The notes below the pieces were generated by a model. That model searched no databases. It was not told where the DNA came from and worked only from the letters and a program-made list of their open reading frames with translations. A DNA stretch of 64,000 nucleotides from Actinacidiphila glaucinigra (GTDB taxonomy: Bacteria > Actinomycetota > Actinomycetes > Streptomycetales > Streptomycetaceae): positions 372,001 to 436,000 of the forward strand of contig NZ_FZOF01000004.1 of NCBI RefSeq assembly GCF_900188405.1, written 5' to 3'. Shown one piece after another: positions 35,356 through 42,677 of the stretch. Position 1 is the first letter of the stretch; each line of letters starts with the position of its first letter. A program made the translations under genes and the position numbers.

Positions 35356-36318
35356 TCAGCCCGCCGGGTCGAGCGTCAGTTTTCCGTAAGTACGGCGGGC
35401 CCGCAGGTCCTCGTGGGCGCGGGCGACCTCGGACAGCGGGTAGCCGCCGCCCTCCTGCGGCTTCAGCCGTCCCTCGGCCGTCATGGCCAGCAGCTCGGCC
35501 ATCGGCTCGCGGTACATGCCGGGGCGCCCCAGGCAGTGCATCAGCCAGAAGCCGACGACGGCCCGGGAGCGGCCCATGAGCTGCGCGGCATGGACCGGGG
35601 CCGGGGGAACCCGGGAGGCGAGTCCGTAGGTCACCAGGCGGCCGAAGGGGGCAAGGGCGGCCAGCGAGGCGTCGAAGACCGGGCCGCCGGTCATCTCCAG
35701 CACGATGTCGACCTTCCTGCCGCCGTTGGCCTCGACGAGCCGCTCCTTGAGCCCCGCCGCGTCCGTGGCGTCCGCCTCGATCGCGACGTCGGCGCCGAGC
35801 TCCAGCGCCAGGTCGCGCTTCTCCTTGGAGGAGGCGGTGGCGATGACCCGTCCCGCGCCGAACTCCTTGGCGAGCTGCACGGCGAGCGAGCCGGTGCCGC
35901 CCGCGGCGGCGTGGACGACCACGGACTCGCCCTCGGCGATGCGGGCGGAGGTGCGCAGCAGGTGCCAGGCGGTGAGGCCCTGGACGACCAGGGCGAGCGC
36001 CTGGCCGTCGGTGACGCCCTCGGGCACGTCGTGGGCGAGGTACTCCTCGACGACGGCCCGCTCGGCGTAGCCGCCGTTGTCGGTGAGGGCGACGACGCGG
36101 CGGCCCCCGGCGGTCCGGCCGACCACCTCGGCTCCGGGCACGAGGGGCAGGGTGGCCTTGGAGAGGTAGGAGTTCTCCACCAGGTGCGTGTCGGCGTAGT
36201 TGACGCCCGCCGAGGACACCTCGACCAGCAGTTGCCCCGGCCCCGGCACGGGTTCGGGCAGCTCGACCTGCCGCAGCACCTCTGGCCCGCCGAACTCGGT
36301 GATCTGGATCGCGCGCAC
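35356..36318 (-). CDS. NADPH:quinone oxidoreductase-like zinc-independent MDR
   Basis: A 320-residue medium-chain dehydrogenase/reductase. It has the QOR N-terminal block (AIQITEFGGPEVLRQVELPEP) with no structural zinc Cys cluster, and the Rossmann motif VVVHAAAGGTGSLAVQLAK (core AAAGGTGS). It reduces quinones or enones with NADPH. GTG 36318 has GGAGGGAG about 6 nt upstream. It stands alone, between htpX and the pseudogene. Confidence 0.9.
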   Translation of the reverse strand: MRAIQITEFGGPEVLRQVELPEPVPGPGQLLVEVSSAGVNYADTHLVENSYLSKATLPLVPGAEVVGRTAGGRRVVALTDNGGYAERAVVEEYLAHDVPEGVTDGQALALVVQGLTAWHLLRTSARIAEGESVVVHAAAGGTGSLAVQLAKEFGAGRVIATASSKEKRDLALELGADVAIEADATDAAGLKERLVEANGGRKVDIVLEMTGGPVFDASLAALAPFGRLVTYGLASRVPPAPVHAAQLMGRSRAVVGFWLMHCLGRPGMYREPMAELLAMTAEGRLKPQEGGGYPLSEVARAHEDLRARRTYGKLTLDPAG

Positions 36319-36475
36319 CGCGACTCCCTCCGCGTACGTCCTACGTCGTCCGGGCCACGATATCCCGTAACACCGACCAGTCGGTATGTGACGTTCGCCG
36401 GAACACCGGAAGAACGGATGCACCGAGCACCGCACGCCGTCCTCCGTCCCTCGTCCGGAACCGCAGGGGGAGCCC

Positions 36476-36719
36476 ATGCTCGGGCACACCGCCCTCCCCC
36501 TCGACCGACCGCCCGGCACCGTGAGCGTGGTCGGCGACTTCAACGGCCGGGAACCCGGCCGGCACACCCTCGTCCCCCCGCCGCGACGGCACCCGCACGG
36601 TGTCGGTGATCCTCCCGGCGGGTGTGCACCGCTTCCGTTACCTCGCCACCGGCACGGTGTGGTTCGACGACGAGTCGGCCGACCGCGTGGACGGCCTGGG
36701 CGGCCTCCTGGAGCTGTGG
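36476..36719 (+). pseudogene. Frameshifted isoamylase-type E-set (glycogen-binding-like) protein
   Basis: An ~80-100-residue early-set/AMPK-type carbohydrate-binding protein split over two frames. From ATG 36476 (SD AGGGGGAG) the first frame reads GTVSVVGDFNGREPGRHTLVP. After the C run at 36574-36579, the homology continues one frame over as RRDGTRTVSVILPAGVHRFRYLATGTVWFDDESADRVDG. Removing one C from the six-C run restores a continuous protein. No stop follows the expected end LLEL (next codon TGG), so the 3' end is approximate and may carry a second lesion. Either a real recent pseudogene or a homopolymer sequencing error. Confidence 0.7.
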
Positions 36720-36901
36720 CGGCGGCTCGCGCCGGGGGCGCGTCCGGCCGCGTCACGTACCACGGGAGGGCCGGACGCGCCGCCGGATGAGCGCTACGGG
36801 TCGCCGCACCGTATGGTCGTGCGTAGGTACGGCAGGGGCTGCGCCGGGGAGCGCCTCACGGCAGCGCGGGCGACCGCGGCGACCGGAAGGGCACGAACGG
36901 C

Positions 36902-37837
36902 ATGTGGCGGCGCCTCCCAGTGCGTCAGATCGTCGGTGTGGCACCGCTGTTGGTGGTGGCCCTGATCGTCCTGCGGCAGTGGCCGATGGTCGACGCCGGT
37001 ACCGACCGGCTGGGTTCCGCCGACGCCGAGTGGCTGCTGGCGGCCGGCGCCGCGACGCTGCTCGCCTGGGTGTGCTCGGCAGCCGCCCAGCAGGGTGCGG
37101 TGCTGGAGCAACTGCCCGCGGGACGCCTGCTGGCCACCCAGTTCGCGGCCTCGGCGGCCAACCACATCCTCCCGGCGGGCGTCGGCGGAAACGCCGTCAA
37201 CCTGCGCTTCCTGCTGCGCTGCGGCCTGTCGCCCAGTCGTTCCGCGGCCGCGCTGACCGTGCGGGCGCTGGCGGCCTGCGTGGTGCGGATCGGGCTGCTG
37301 GTCGTCCTGCTGGCGGCCTTCCCGCACGCCCTGGACATGCGCAAGGTCGTGCCCGGCCGACCCGGCCTCACCCTCGCGCTGGCGGCCGGAGCGGCGCTCT
37401 GCCTGGTCCTGGTCGTCCTGCTGTCGGTGCGCCACATCCGCCGCACGGTCCGCTCGTTCCTCGGCACGGTCGCCACCGACGTCCGGGCCGTGCACGGCCG
37501 TTCCGCGCGGGTGGCGGCCCTGTGGGCGGGCTCCCTGGCCTTCCCCGTGATGCACGCCGCGGTGCTCGTCGCGGTCGTACGGTCGCTGCACGCGCCGGTC
37601 CCGGCCGCGCACGTGGCCGTGGCGTACCTGGCGGGAAGCGCGGCGGCGGCCCTGCTGCCGACGCCGGGCGGACTCGGCTCGCTGGACGTCGCCCTGGTGC
37701 TGGCGCTGGTCACCGCCGGGGCGACCGGGGTGGCGGCGACCTCCGCGGTGCTGGCGTACCGCATCGTCACCGTGTGGCTGCCCCTGCTCCCCGGCGTGCT
37801 GGTGCTGGCCGCGCTGGTCCGCCGGCGGGTGCTGTGA
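36902..37837 (+). CDS. Lysylphosphatidylglycerol synthase/flippase-like membrane protein
   Basis: A 311-residue integral membrane protein with about eight TM helices, similar to the TM part of LPG synthases (UPF0104/YbhN type). FAASAANHILPAGVGGNAVNLRFL (core PAGVGGNAVNLR) and the late LLPTPGGLGSLDVAL carry the family PxGxGG signatures. It lacks the catalytic GNAT-fold domain of MprF, so it is probably a lipid flippase or transporter. ATG 36902 has GGAAGGG about 9 nt upstream. A second membrane gene starts 22 nt later. Confidence 0.82.
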   Translation: MWRRLPVRQIVGVAPLLVVALIVLRQWPMVDAGTDRLGSADAEWLLAAGAATLLAWVCSAAAQQGAVLEQLPAGRLLATQFAASAANHILPAGVGGNAVNLRFLLRCGLSPSRSAAALTVRALAACVVRIGLLVVLLAAFPHALDMRKVVPGRPGLTLALAAGAALCLVLVVLLSVRHIRRTVRSFLGTVATDVRAVHGRSARVAALWAGSLAFPVMHAAVLVAVVRSLHAPVPAAHVAVAYLAGSAAAALLPTPGGLGSLDVALVLALVTAGATGVAATSAVLAYRIVTVWLPLLPGVLVLAALVRRRVL

Positions 37838-37859
37838 ACCGGCCGGGGAGGGAACTCCC

Positions 37860-38951
37860 GTGCGCGTCCTGACCGGTCTCGTCGGCGCGCTCGTCGTGGC
37901 CGGCACCTTCTCGTCGGTGCTGCGCACGCTGGTGATCCCGCGGCCCACCCGGTCCAGCTTCACGCGCCTGGTGCACATGGCGGTCCACCTGCCGTTCCAG
38001 TTCGTCGCGGACCGCTGCCGCACGCCCGAGGCCAAGGACCGCGTCCTCGTACCGGTGGCCGCGGTGTCCATCCTCGCCAACCTCATCGGCTGGCTGGTCG
38101 CGTTCTGGGCGGGCTACGCCATGCTGCAGGCCGCCGTCAGCGACCTCGACCCGCTCGACGCGCTGCGGGAGGCGGGTTCCTCGCTGTTCACGCTGGGCTT
38201 CGCCAGCAGCCACCACGTCGACCTCACCGTCATCGACTTCATCGCCGCGGCGACCGGCCCGATCACCATCGGCCTCCAGATCGGCTACCTGCCGACCCTG
38301 TACGCCGCGTACTCCCGCCGCGAGGCGGAGGTGACCCTGCTGCAGGCCCGCGCCGGCAACCCGCCCTGGGGGCCGGAGATCCTCGCCCGCTACGCACAGA
38401 TCGGGCTCACCGACAGCCTCGCCGAACTGTTCCGCAACTGGGAGCGGTGGGCGGCCGAGGTGAGCGAGAGCCACACCAGCTACACGGTGCTCAGCCGGTT
38501 CCGCTCCCCGCAGCCCGACCGCAGCTGGCTGATCGCCCTGCTGGCCGTCATGGACGCCGCGGCCATGCAGCTCGCCCTCAACCCCGGGCGCCCGCAGGCC
38601 GAGGCCCGGCTCGCCCTGCGGGCGGGCTTCGTCTGCCTGCGGGACATCGCCGCGATCTGGCGGATCCCGTACGACGCCGATCCCTCGCCCGACGCGGCCA
38701 TCCGGCTGCCGTACGAGGAGTTCGCCGCGGCCGTCGCCCACGCGGCGGCCAACGGCTACCCGCTGGAGCGGACCGCGCAGGAGGCGTGGCCGCACTTCCG
38801 CGGCTGGCGGGTCAACTACGAGGACCTGGCCTACCGGTTCGCCTACCTCTTCGACGCGGTCCCCGCCCCCTGGTCCGGCCCCCGCCGCACCCAGGAGGAG
38901 ACCCTCACCCCGGTCACCCCCGTCGACCGCAAGCCCGCCGGCCGGGAGTAG
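37860..38951 (+). CDS. Ion-channel-like membrane protein
   Basis: A 363-residue protein. An N-terminal TM helix (LTGLVGALVVAGTFSSVL) is followed by a long hydrophobic helix (VAAVSILANLIGWLVAFWAGYAML), a re-entrant segment REAGSSLFTLGFASS that resembles a potassium-channel pore loop (T-x-G-F/Y-G replaced by TLGFAS), and another TM helix (FIAAATGPITIGLQIGYLPTLYAAY). A ~200-residue soluble helical domain completes it. A pore function is an inference from this 2TM-pore layout. GTG 37860 follows GGGAGGGAA. Likely operon with the flippase-like gene. Confidence 0.7.
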   Translation: MRVLTGLVGALVVAGTFSSVLRTLVIPRPTRSSFTRLVHMAVHLPFQFVADRCRTPEAKDRVLVPVAAVSILANLIGWLVAFWAGYAMLQAAVSDLDPLDALREAGSSLFTLGFASSHHVDLTVIDFIAAATGPITIGLQIGYLPTLYAAYSRREAEVTLLQARAGNPPWGPEILARYAQIGLTDSLAELFRNWERWAAEVSESHTSYTVLSRFRSPQPDRSWLIALLAVMDAAAMQLALNPGRPQAEARLALRAGFVCLRDIAAIWRIPYDADPSPDAAIRLPYEEFAAAVAHAAANGYPLERTAQEAWPHFRGWRVNYEDLAYRFAYLFDAVPAPWSGPRRTQEETLTPVTPVDRKPAGRE

Positions 38952-38987
38952 CGAAGGCCCGGTCGCCGGCCGCCGCGGCGGGGGCCG

Positions 38988-38999
38988 TACGGTGACACC
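38988..38999 (+). promoter_or_regulatory. Leaderless promoter: TACGGT 6 nt before start
   Basis: TACGGT (38988-38993) fits the TANNNT -10 consensus, and six nucleotides separate it from the GTG at 39000. No SD is present. The -35 is not evident. Confidence 0.5.
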
Positions 39000-39509
39000 G
39001 TGCCCAGCACCCCCGGACCGACGGCCGTCACCCGCCCCGCGCGGCCCGCCGACCTGCCGCATCTGCTGCGGTGGGAGCGCGACTACATCCGTACCGTCGA
39101 ACCGGCCGCCGAGGCGGCCTGGACCGAGGCGATCGACCGCAACCTGGCCATGTGGGTGGAGTGCCTGGACCGCACCCTGATCCTGGAGGCCGGCGGGGAA
39201 CCGGGCGGCTCGATGATGTGGATGCCCACGCATGCCGCGGACAGCACGGGCGGTACAAGCGGCACGGACGGCACGGACGGCACGGCGACGCTGATCGGCA
39301 TCCACGTCGTGCCCGCCCTGCGGCGCCGCGGCTTCGGCCGCCTCCTCCTCGACGCCTTCGCCGCGCAGGCCCGCGCGGCCGGCCACGCGACGCTCGCGCT
39401 CGGCGTCCACCGCGCCAATCCGGCCCTCCGCCTCTACGAGGACGCCGGCTACCGGCACACCGGCGAGCACGGCGACTACCTCCTGATGGAACGCCCCGCA
39501 ACGCCCTGA
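39000..39509 (+). CDS. GNAT family N-acetyltransferase
   Basis: A 169-residue GNAT enzyme. The acetyl-CoA loop is VVPALRRRGFGRLLLDAF (RRRGFG), followed by LGVHRANPALRLYEDAGY. A low-complexity Gly/Thr/Asp insert (GGTSGTDGTDGTAT), encoded by repeats of cggcacgga, lies just before the core strand. The substrate is unknown. GTG 39000 lies six bases after a -10-like box, suggesting a leaderless mRNA. Confidence 0.88.
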   Translation: MPSTPGPTAVTRPARPADLPHLLRWERDYIRTVEPAAEAAWTEAIDRNLAMWVECLDRTLILEAGGEPGGSMMWMPTHAADSTGGTSGTDGTDGTATLIGIHVVPALRRRGFGRLLLDAFAAQARAAGHATLALGVHRANPALRLYEDAGYRHTGEHGDYLLMERPATP

Positions 39510-39528
39510 CCGGTGGCCCGCGGGCCGG

Positions 39529-40737
39529 TCACGCCGCCGGCACCGGCTGGGGCGGCACCGGGCCGACGTAGCGGGCGGCCGGACGGATGATCTTGCTGTC
39601 CTCGGCCTGCTCCAGGACGTTGGCGCACCAGCCCACGACGCGGGCGCAGGCGAAGGTCGGGGTGAACATCTCGCGCGGCAGACCGCACAGCTCCATGACG
39701 ACGCCCGCGTAGAACTCGACGTTGGTGTGGAGTTCGCGGCCGGGCTTCAGCTCGGCGAGTATCGCCTCGACCCGCGCCTCGACCCGGACGGCGAGGTCGA
39801 CGAGCGGGCCGCCGAAGGAGCGGGCGATCCCCTTGAGCATCCGGGACCTGGGGTCCTCGGTGCGGTAGACGGGGTGGCCGAACCCCATGATGCGCTCACC
39901 CGCCAGAACACGTTCACGGATCCACGGGTCGATGCGGTCCGGGGTGCCGATGGCGTCGAGGGTGTCCAGGGCGCGGCTCGGTGCGCCGCCGTGGAGCGGG
40001 CCGGACAGCGCCCCGACGGCGCCGGTGAGACACGCCGCGAGGTCGGCGCCGGTCGAGGCGATGACGCGGGCGGTGAAGGTGGACGCGTTGAAGCCGTGGT
40101 CGACGGTGGAGATCAGATAGCGCTCGACGGCCCGCGCATGGGCCGGGTCGGGCTCCTCGCCGGTGAGCATGTACAGGTAGTTGGCCGCGTACGGCAGATC
40201 GTCGCGCGGTTCGACCGGCTCCAGGCCCTGCCCGAGCCGGTACAGGGCGGTCAGCAGCGTCGGCACGGCGGCGGTCGCGGCGAGGGCGTCGGACAGCCGC
40301 CGCTCCGGCTCGACGTCGTACAGCGGGCGGAAGCCCCCGGCCGCGCCCAGCAGGGACAGCGCGGAACGCAGCCCGGCGAGGGGACCGCTGAGGGCGCCGG
40401 CGCGGGCGACGGCCGGCAGCGCGTCGCGGACGGCACCGGGCAGCCGGCGCAGCGGGGTGACGCGCCGGGCGAAGGCGGCGCGCCCGGCGGCGTCGGGCAG
40501 CGTGCCGAGCAGCATCAGGTGCCAGACGTCCTCGAAGGTGCGGCTCTGCGCCAGGTCCACGGCCGAGTACTGGCGGTAGTGGTAGAAGCCCTCGGTGCCG
40601 CGGACGTCGCCGAGCGCGGTCTCGGTGACGACGACTCCCTTCAGGCCGCGGGGTACGTCGGGGGTGACGGGCGTGACGGTCACGGTGATCCTCCGGTCAT
40701 GCTGCGACGACTCGACATTGACCAGACCATCCATCAT
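39529..40737 (-). CDS. Citrate/methylcitrate synthase family enzyme
   Basis: A 402-residue citrate-synthase-fold enzyme condensing acetyl-CoA or propionyl-CoA with oxaloacetate. Catalytic positions: His in STVDHGFNAST, His in MGFGHPVYRTEDPR, and the third acid in NVEFYAGVV, where Glu replaces the usual Asp. It is similar to actinobacterial 2-methylcitrate/citrate synthases; exact specificity is not decided. ATG 40737 has GAGGA about 8 nt upstream. Its start codon overlaps the first TTGATTCA repeat of the intergenic control region shared with the divergent HTH-citrate synthase. Confidence 0.9.
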   Translation of the reverse strand: MMDGLVNVESSQHDRRITVTVTPVTPDVPRGLKGVVVTETALGDVRGTEGFYHYRQYSAVDLAQSRTFEDVWHLMLLGTLPDAAGRAAFARRVTPLRRLPGAVRDALPAVARAGALSGPLAGLRSALSLLGAAGGFRPLYDVEPERRLSDALAATAAVPTLLTALYRLGQGLEPVEPRDDLPYAANYLYMLTGEEPDPAHARAVERYLISTVDHGFNASTFTARVIASTGADLAACLTGAVGALSGPLHGGAPSRALDTLDAIGTPDRIDPWIRERVLAGERIMGFGHPVYRTEDPRSRMLKGIARSFGGPLVDLAVRVEARVEAILAELKPGRELHTNVEFYAGVVMELCGLPREMFTPTFACARVVGWCANVLEQAEDSKIIRPAARYVGPVPPQPVPAA

Positions 40738-40772
40738 TGATTCAATCCTCGTCAATATTGATTCAGTCAATG
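40735..40772. promoter_or_regulatory. Compact operator region with repeats between the two citrate synthase genes
   Basis: In 38 bp there are two direct copies of TTGATTCA (40737-40744 and 40758-40765) with starts 21 bp apart, i.e. two helical turns. A perfect palindrome TCAATATTGA (40752-40761) lies between them, and outer inverted arms CATTGA (40735-40740)/TCAATG (40767-40772) enclose the set. It is far more AT-rich than its surroundings. It overlaps one start codon and ends 17 nt before the other. Confidence 0.7.
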
Positions 40773-40789
40773 TATGATGGGATGGAGTC

Positions 40790-42040
40790 ATGACGACGGA
40801 GGAACGGACGGCGGGGGTACGGCTGAGCACCCGCGAGGCGGCCGAGCGGCTCGGCGTCAAGCCGGAGACGGTGTACGCCTACGTCAGCCGCGGTCTGCTC
40901 GGCAGCCGTCGCGCCCCCGGCGGGCGGGGCAGCACCTTCGACCCCGGCGAGGTCGACGCCCTCGCCCGTCGCAACCGGCGCGCCGCACAGCAGCCTCCGG
41001 TGGACGACGCCACGGGCGCCGTACGCACCGCCATCACCCTCATCGACGGGGACCGCCACTACTTCCGAGGGGTCGACGCCACGGCCCTGGCCGAGCGGTA
41101 CGGCTACGAGGAGGTGGCGGAGTGGCTGTGGACGGGTGTCCTCCGCCGCGGTGTGCGCTTCACCGCGCCGCCGCAGGCACTGGCGGCCGCCCGGCGGGCG
41201 GTCGCGGCGCTGCCCGGGCACAGCGGCCCGATGGACCGGCTGCGGGCGATCGCCGTCGCGGCGGCCGTGGAGGACCCTCTCCGCTTCGACCTCTCCCCCG
41301 AGGCCGTGCTCGGCGCCGCCCGCGGCCTGATCCCCACGCTCGTACGCGCGCTACCGGCGGCCGGCACCGCGCACCAGGGCGAGGGCGGGCCGGCCCGGCT
41401 GCTGTGGTCCCGGCTGACCGCCCGGCCGGCCGACGAGGCGTCACTGCGGGTGCTGGACGCGGCGCTCGTCCTGCTCATCGACCACGACCTCGCCGCCTCG
41501 ACGCTCGCCGTGCGCATCGCGGCATCCGCGCGCGCCCACCCGTACGCAGTGGTGTCGGCCGGGCTCGGCGCCCTCGACGGCCCCCTGCACGGCGCCGCCA
41601 GCGGCCTCGCCCACCGCATGCTGGCCGAGGTCCTCGACCGCGGCAGCGCGGCGGCCGTCGTCGCCGACCACCTGCGCGCGGGCGGCCCCGTCCCGGGGCT
41701 GGGCCACCGCCTCTACCGGGCCGAGGACCCGCGCGCGGTCATGCTCCTCCGGCTGCTCGAGGACGTCCCGTACGCGGAGCGGGCGCTGGCCGCCGCGCGT
41801 GAGGTGGCCGCCACGACGGCCCGTCACGCCCCCGCCCACCCCAACGTCGACCTCGCCCTCGCGGTGCTCTCCGTCTCCTCCGGCATGGCCCCGGAGGCCG
41901 GCGAGACGGTCTTCGCGGTCGCCCGGACCGCGGGCTGGATCGCCCACGCCCTGGAGGAGTACGAGGAGCCCCCGCTGCGCATGCGCCCGAGCGGCCACTA
42001 CGTCGGGCCGCGCCCTCCGCAGCCGCTGCCGGCGCCGTAG
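40790..42040 (+). CDS. HTH domain-citrate synthase fusion protein
   Basis: A 416-residue protein with two parts. Residues about 8-65 form a MerR/excisionase-type helix-turn-helix (LSTREAAERLGVKPETVYAYVSRGLL, core ERLGVKPETVYAYVSRG), and residues about 75-410 are citrate-synthase fold. The catalytic residues are retained: His in LIDHDLAAST, His in GLGHRLYRAEDPRA, Asp in HPNVDLAL. It could be an enzyme that also binds DNA, or a regulator sensing CoA/oxaloacetate through a degenerate enzyme domain. ATG 40790 follows a weak GGAG. The adjacent operator and divergent synthase make local regulation likely. Confidence 0.88.
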   Translation: MTTEERTAGVRLSTREAAERLGVKPETVYAYVSRGLLGSRRAPGGRGSTFDPGEVDALARRNRRAAQQPPVDDATGAVRTAITLIDGDRHYFRGVDATALAERYGYEEVAEWLWTGVLRRGVRFTAPPQALAAARRAVAALPGHSGPMDRLRAIAVAAAVEDPLRFDLSPEAVLGAARGLIPTLVRALPAAGTAHQGEGGPARLLWSRLTARPADEASLRVLDAALVLLIDHDLAASTLAVRIAASARAHPYAVVSAGLGALDGPLHGAASGLAHRMLAEVLDRGSAAAVVADHLRAGGPVPGLGHRLYRAEDPRAVMLLRLLEDVPYAERALAAAREVAATTARHAPAHPNVDLALAVLSVSSGMAPEAGETVFAVARTAGWIAHALEEYEEPPLRMRPSGHYVGPRPPQPLPAP

Positions 42041-42071
42041 GCGCTCCGTGCGGGGAGGTCGGCGTGATGCC

Positions 42072-42639
42072 GGTGGTTCGGCTGTCCCGCCGTGCCGCGC
42101 CCTTCGGGCGCAAGGATGCCGGCTGCGGGCCTGGAGGGTGGGTCCGGGGCTCGTCGGCGGTGTGCGGGTGGGTTCGTGGTCGGGCTTCAGGCTCCGGAAC
42201 GGATTGCCTTTCCGGTGGTGTGTGCCTCGTTGCCGCCCGCGGGTGGAGATGGTCGCTTCCACGCCTTCGGTGGGTGGTGGGCGCGCCCGCCGTAACCGGC
42301 GTCTGCGGCTGATTCGGGGTGCTGTTGAGGGGTCGGCGGGAGACCGGGCTCTGTTTCGCCGAAACACACGGTGTAACAGAGCCCGATATCGCGGCATTAC
42401 CCGCAGACGCCGGTTACGGCGGGCGCGCCACCCACGAACGGTGGGCGTGGCAACCGGCCATCTCCACCCGCGGACGGCGACGACACCAGCGCCCACGAAC
42501 AACCGGCCCCGTTCCGGAGCCTGAACCCCGGCCGCAAAACCACCCGCACAGCGGGGACCGGGCCCGGACCCACCCTCCAGGCCCGCAGCCCGCATCTTCG
42601 CGCCCGAAGGGCGCGAGACGCCGGGACAGCCGAACCACC
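42072..42639. repeat. Long imperfect inverted repeat (foldback element)
   Basis: Left arm 42072-42308 (237 bp) and right arm 42401-42639 (239 bp) are reverse complements over most of their length. Outer ends read GGTGGTTCGGCTGTCCCG. The innermost 28 bp (42281-42308 versus 42401-42428) are perfect. Each arm contains its own GCGCCC-TTC-GGGCGC hairpin. A nested hairpin sits at the apex (42345-42385). No transposase is present. It lies between convergent genes (stop codons at 42040 and 42678), filling nearly the whole spacer, and has no coding content I can support. Confidence 0.85.
42345..42385. repeat. Nested apical hairpin of the long inverted repeat
   Basis: CGGGCTCTGTT (42345-42355) and AACAGAGCCCG (42375-42385) are perfect 11-bp arms. 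The 19-nt loop itself contains GTTTCG-C-CGAAAC and ACAC-G-GTGT palindromes that overlap it, so several alternative folds are possible. Confidence 0.75.
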
Positions 42640-42677
42640 GCCCGCGCCCGCCCATCGGGGCAACAGCGCGGGTTCGG

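Noticed and set aside
39250-39290. Microsatellite-like cggcacgga repeats
   Set aside because: In frame inside the GNAT gene, encoding a Gly/Thr/Asp loop; reported with the gene.
42072-42639. Insertion sequence
   Set aside because: No transposase frame, and the arms meet at a small loop instead of flanking a gene; a foldback element or unknown repeat is a better description.
42064-42655. Mirror-image small proteins encoded by both arms of the long inverted repeat (for example VVRLSRRAAPFGR-type)
   Set aside because: The similarity of the two translations follows from the DNA palindrome; no SD, no domain, and third-position bias is not maintained.
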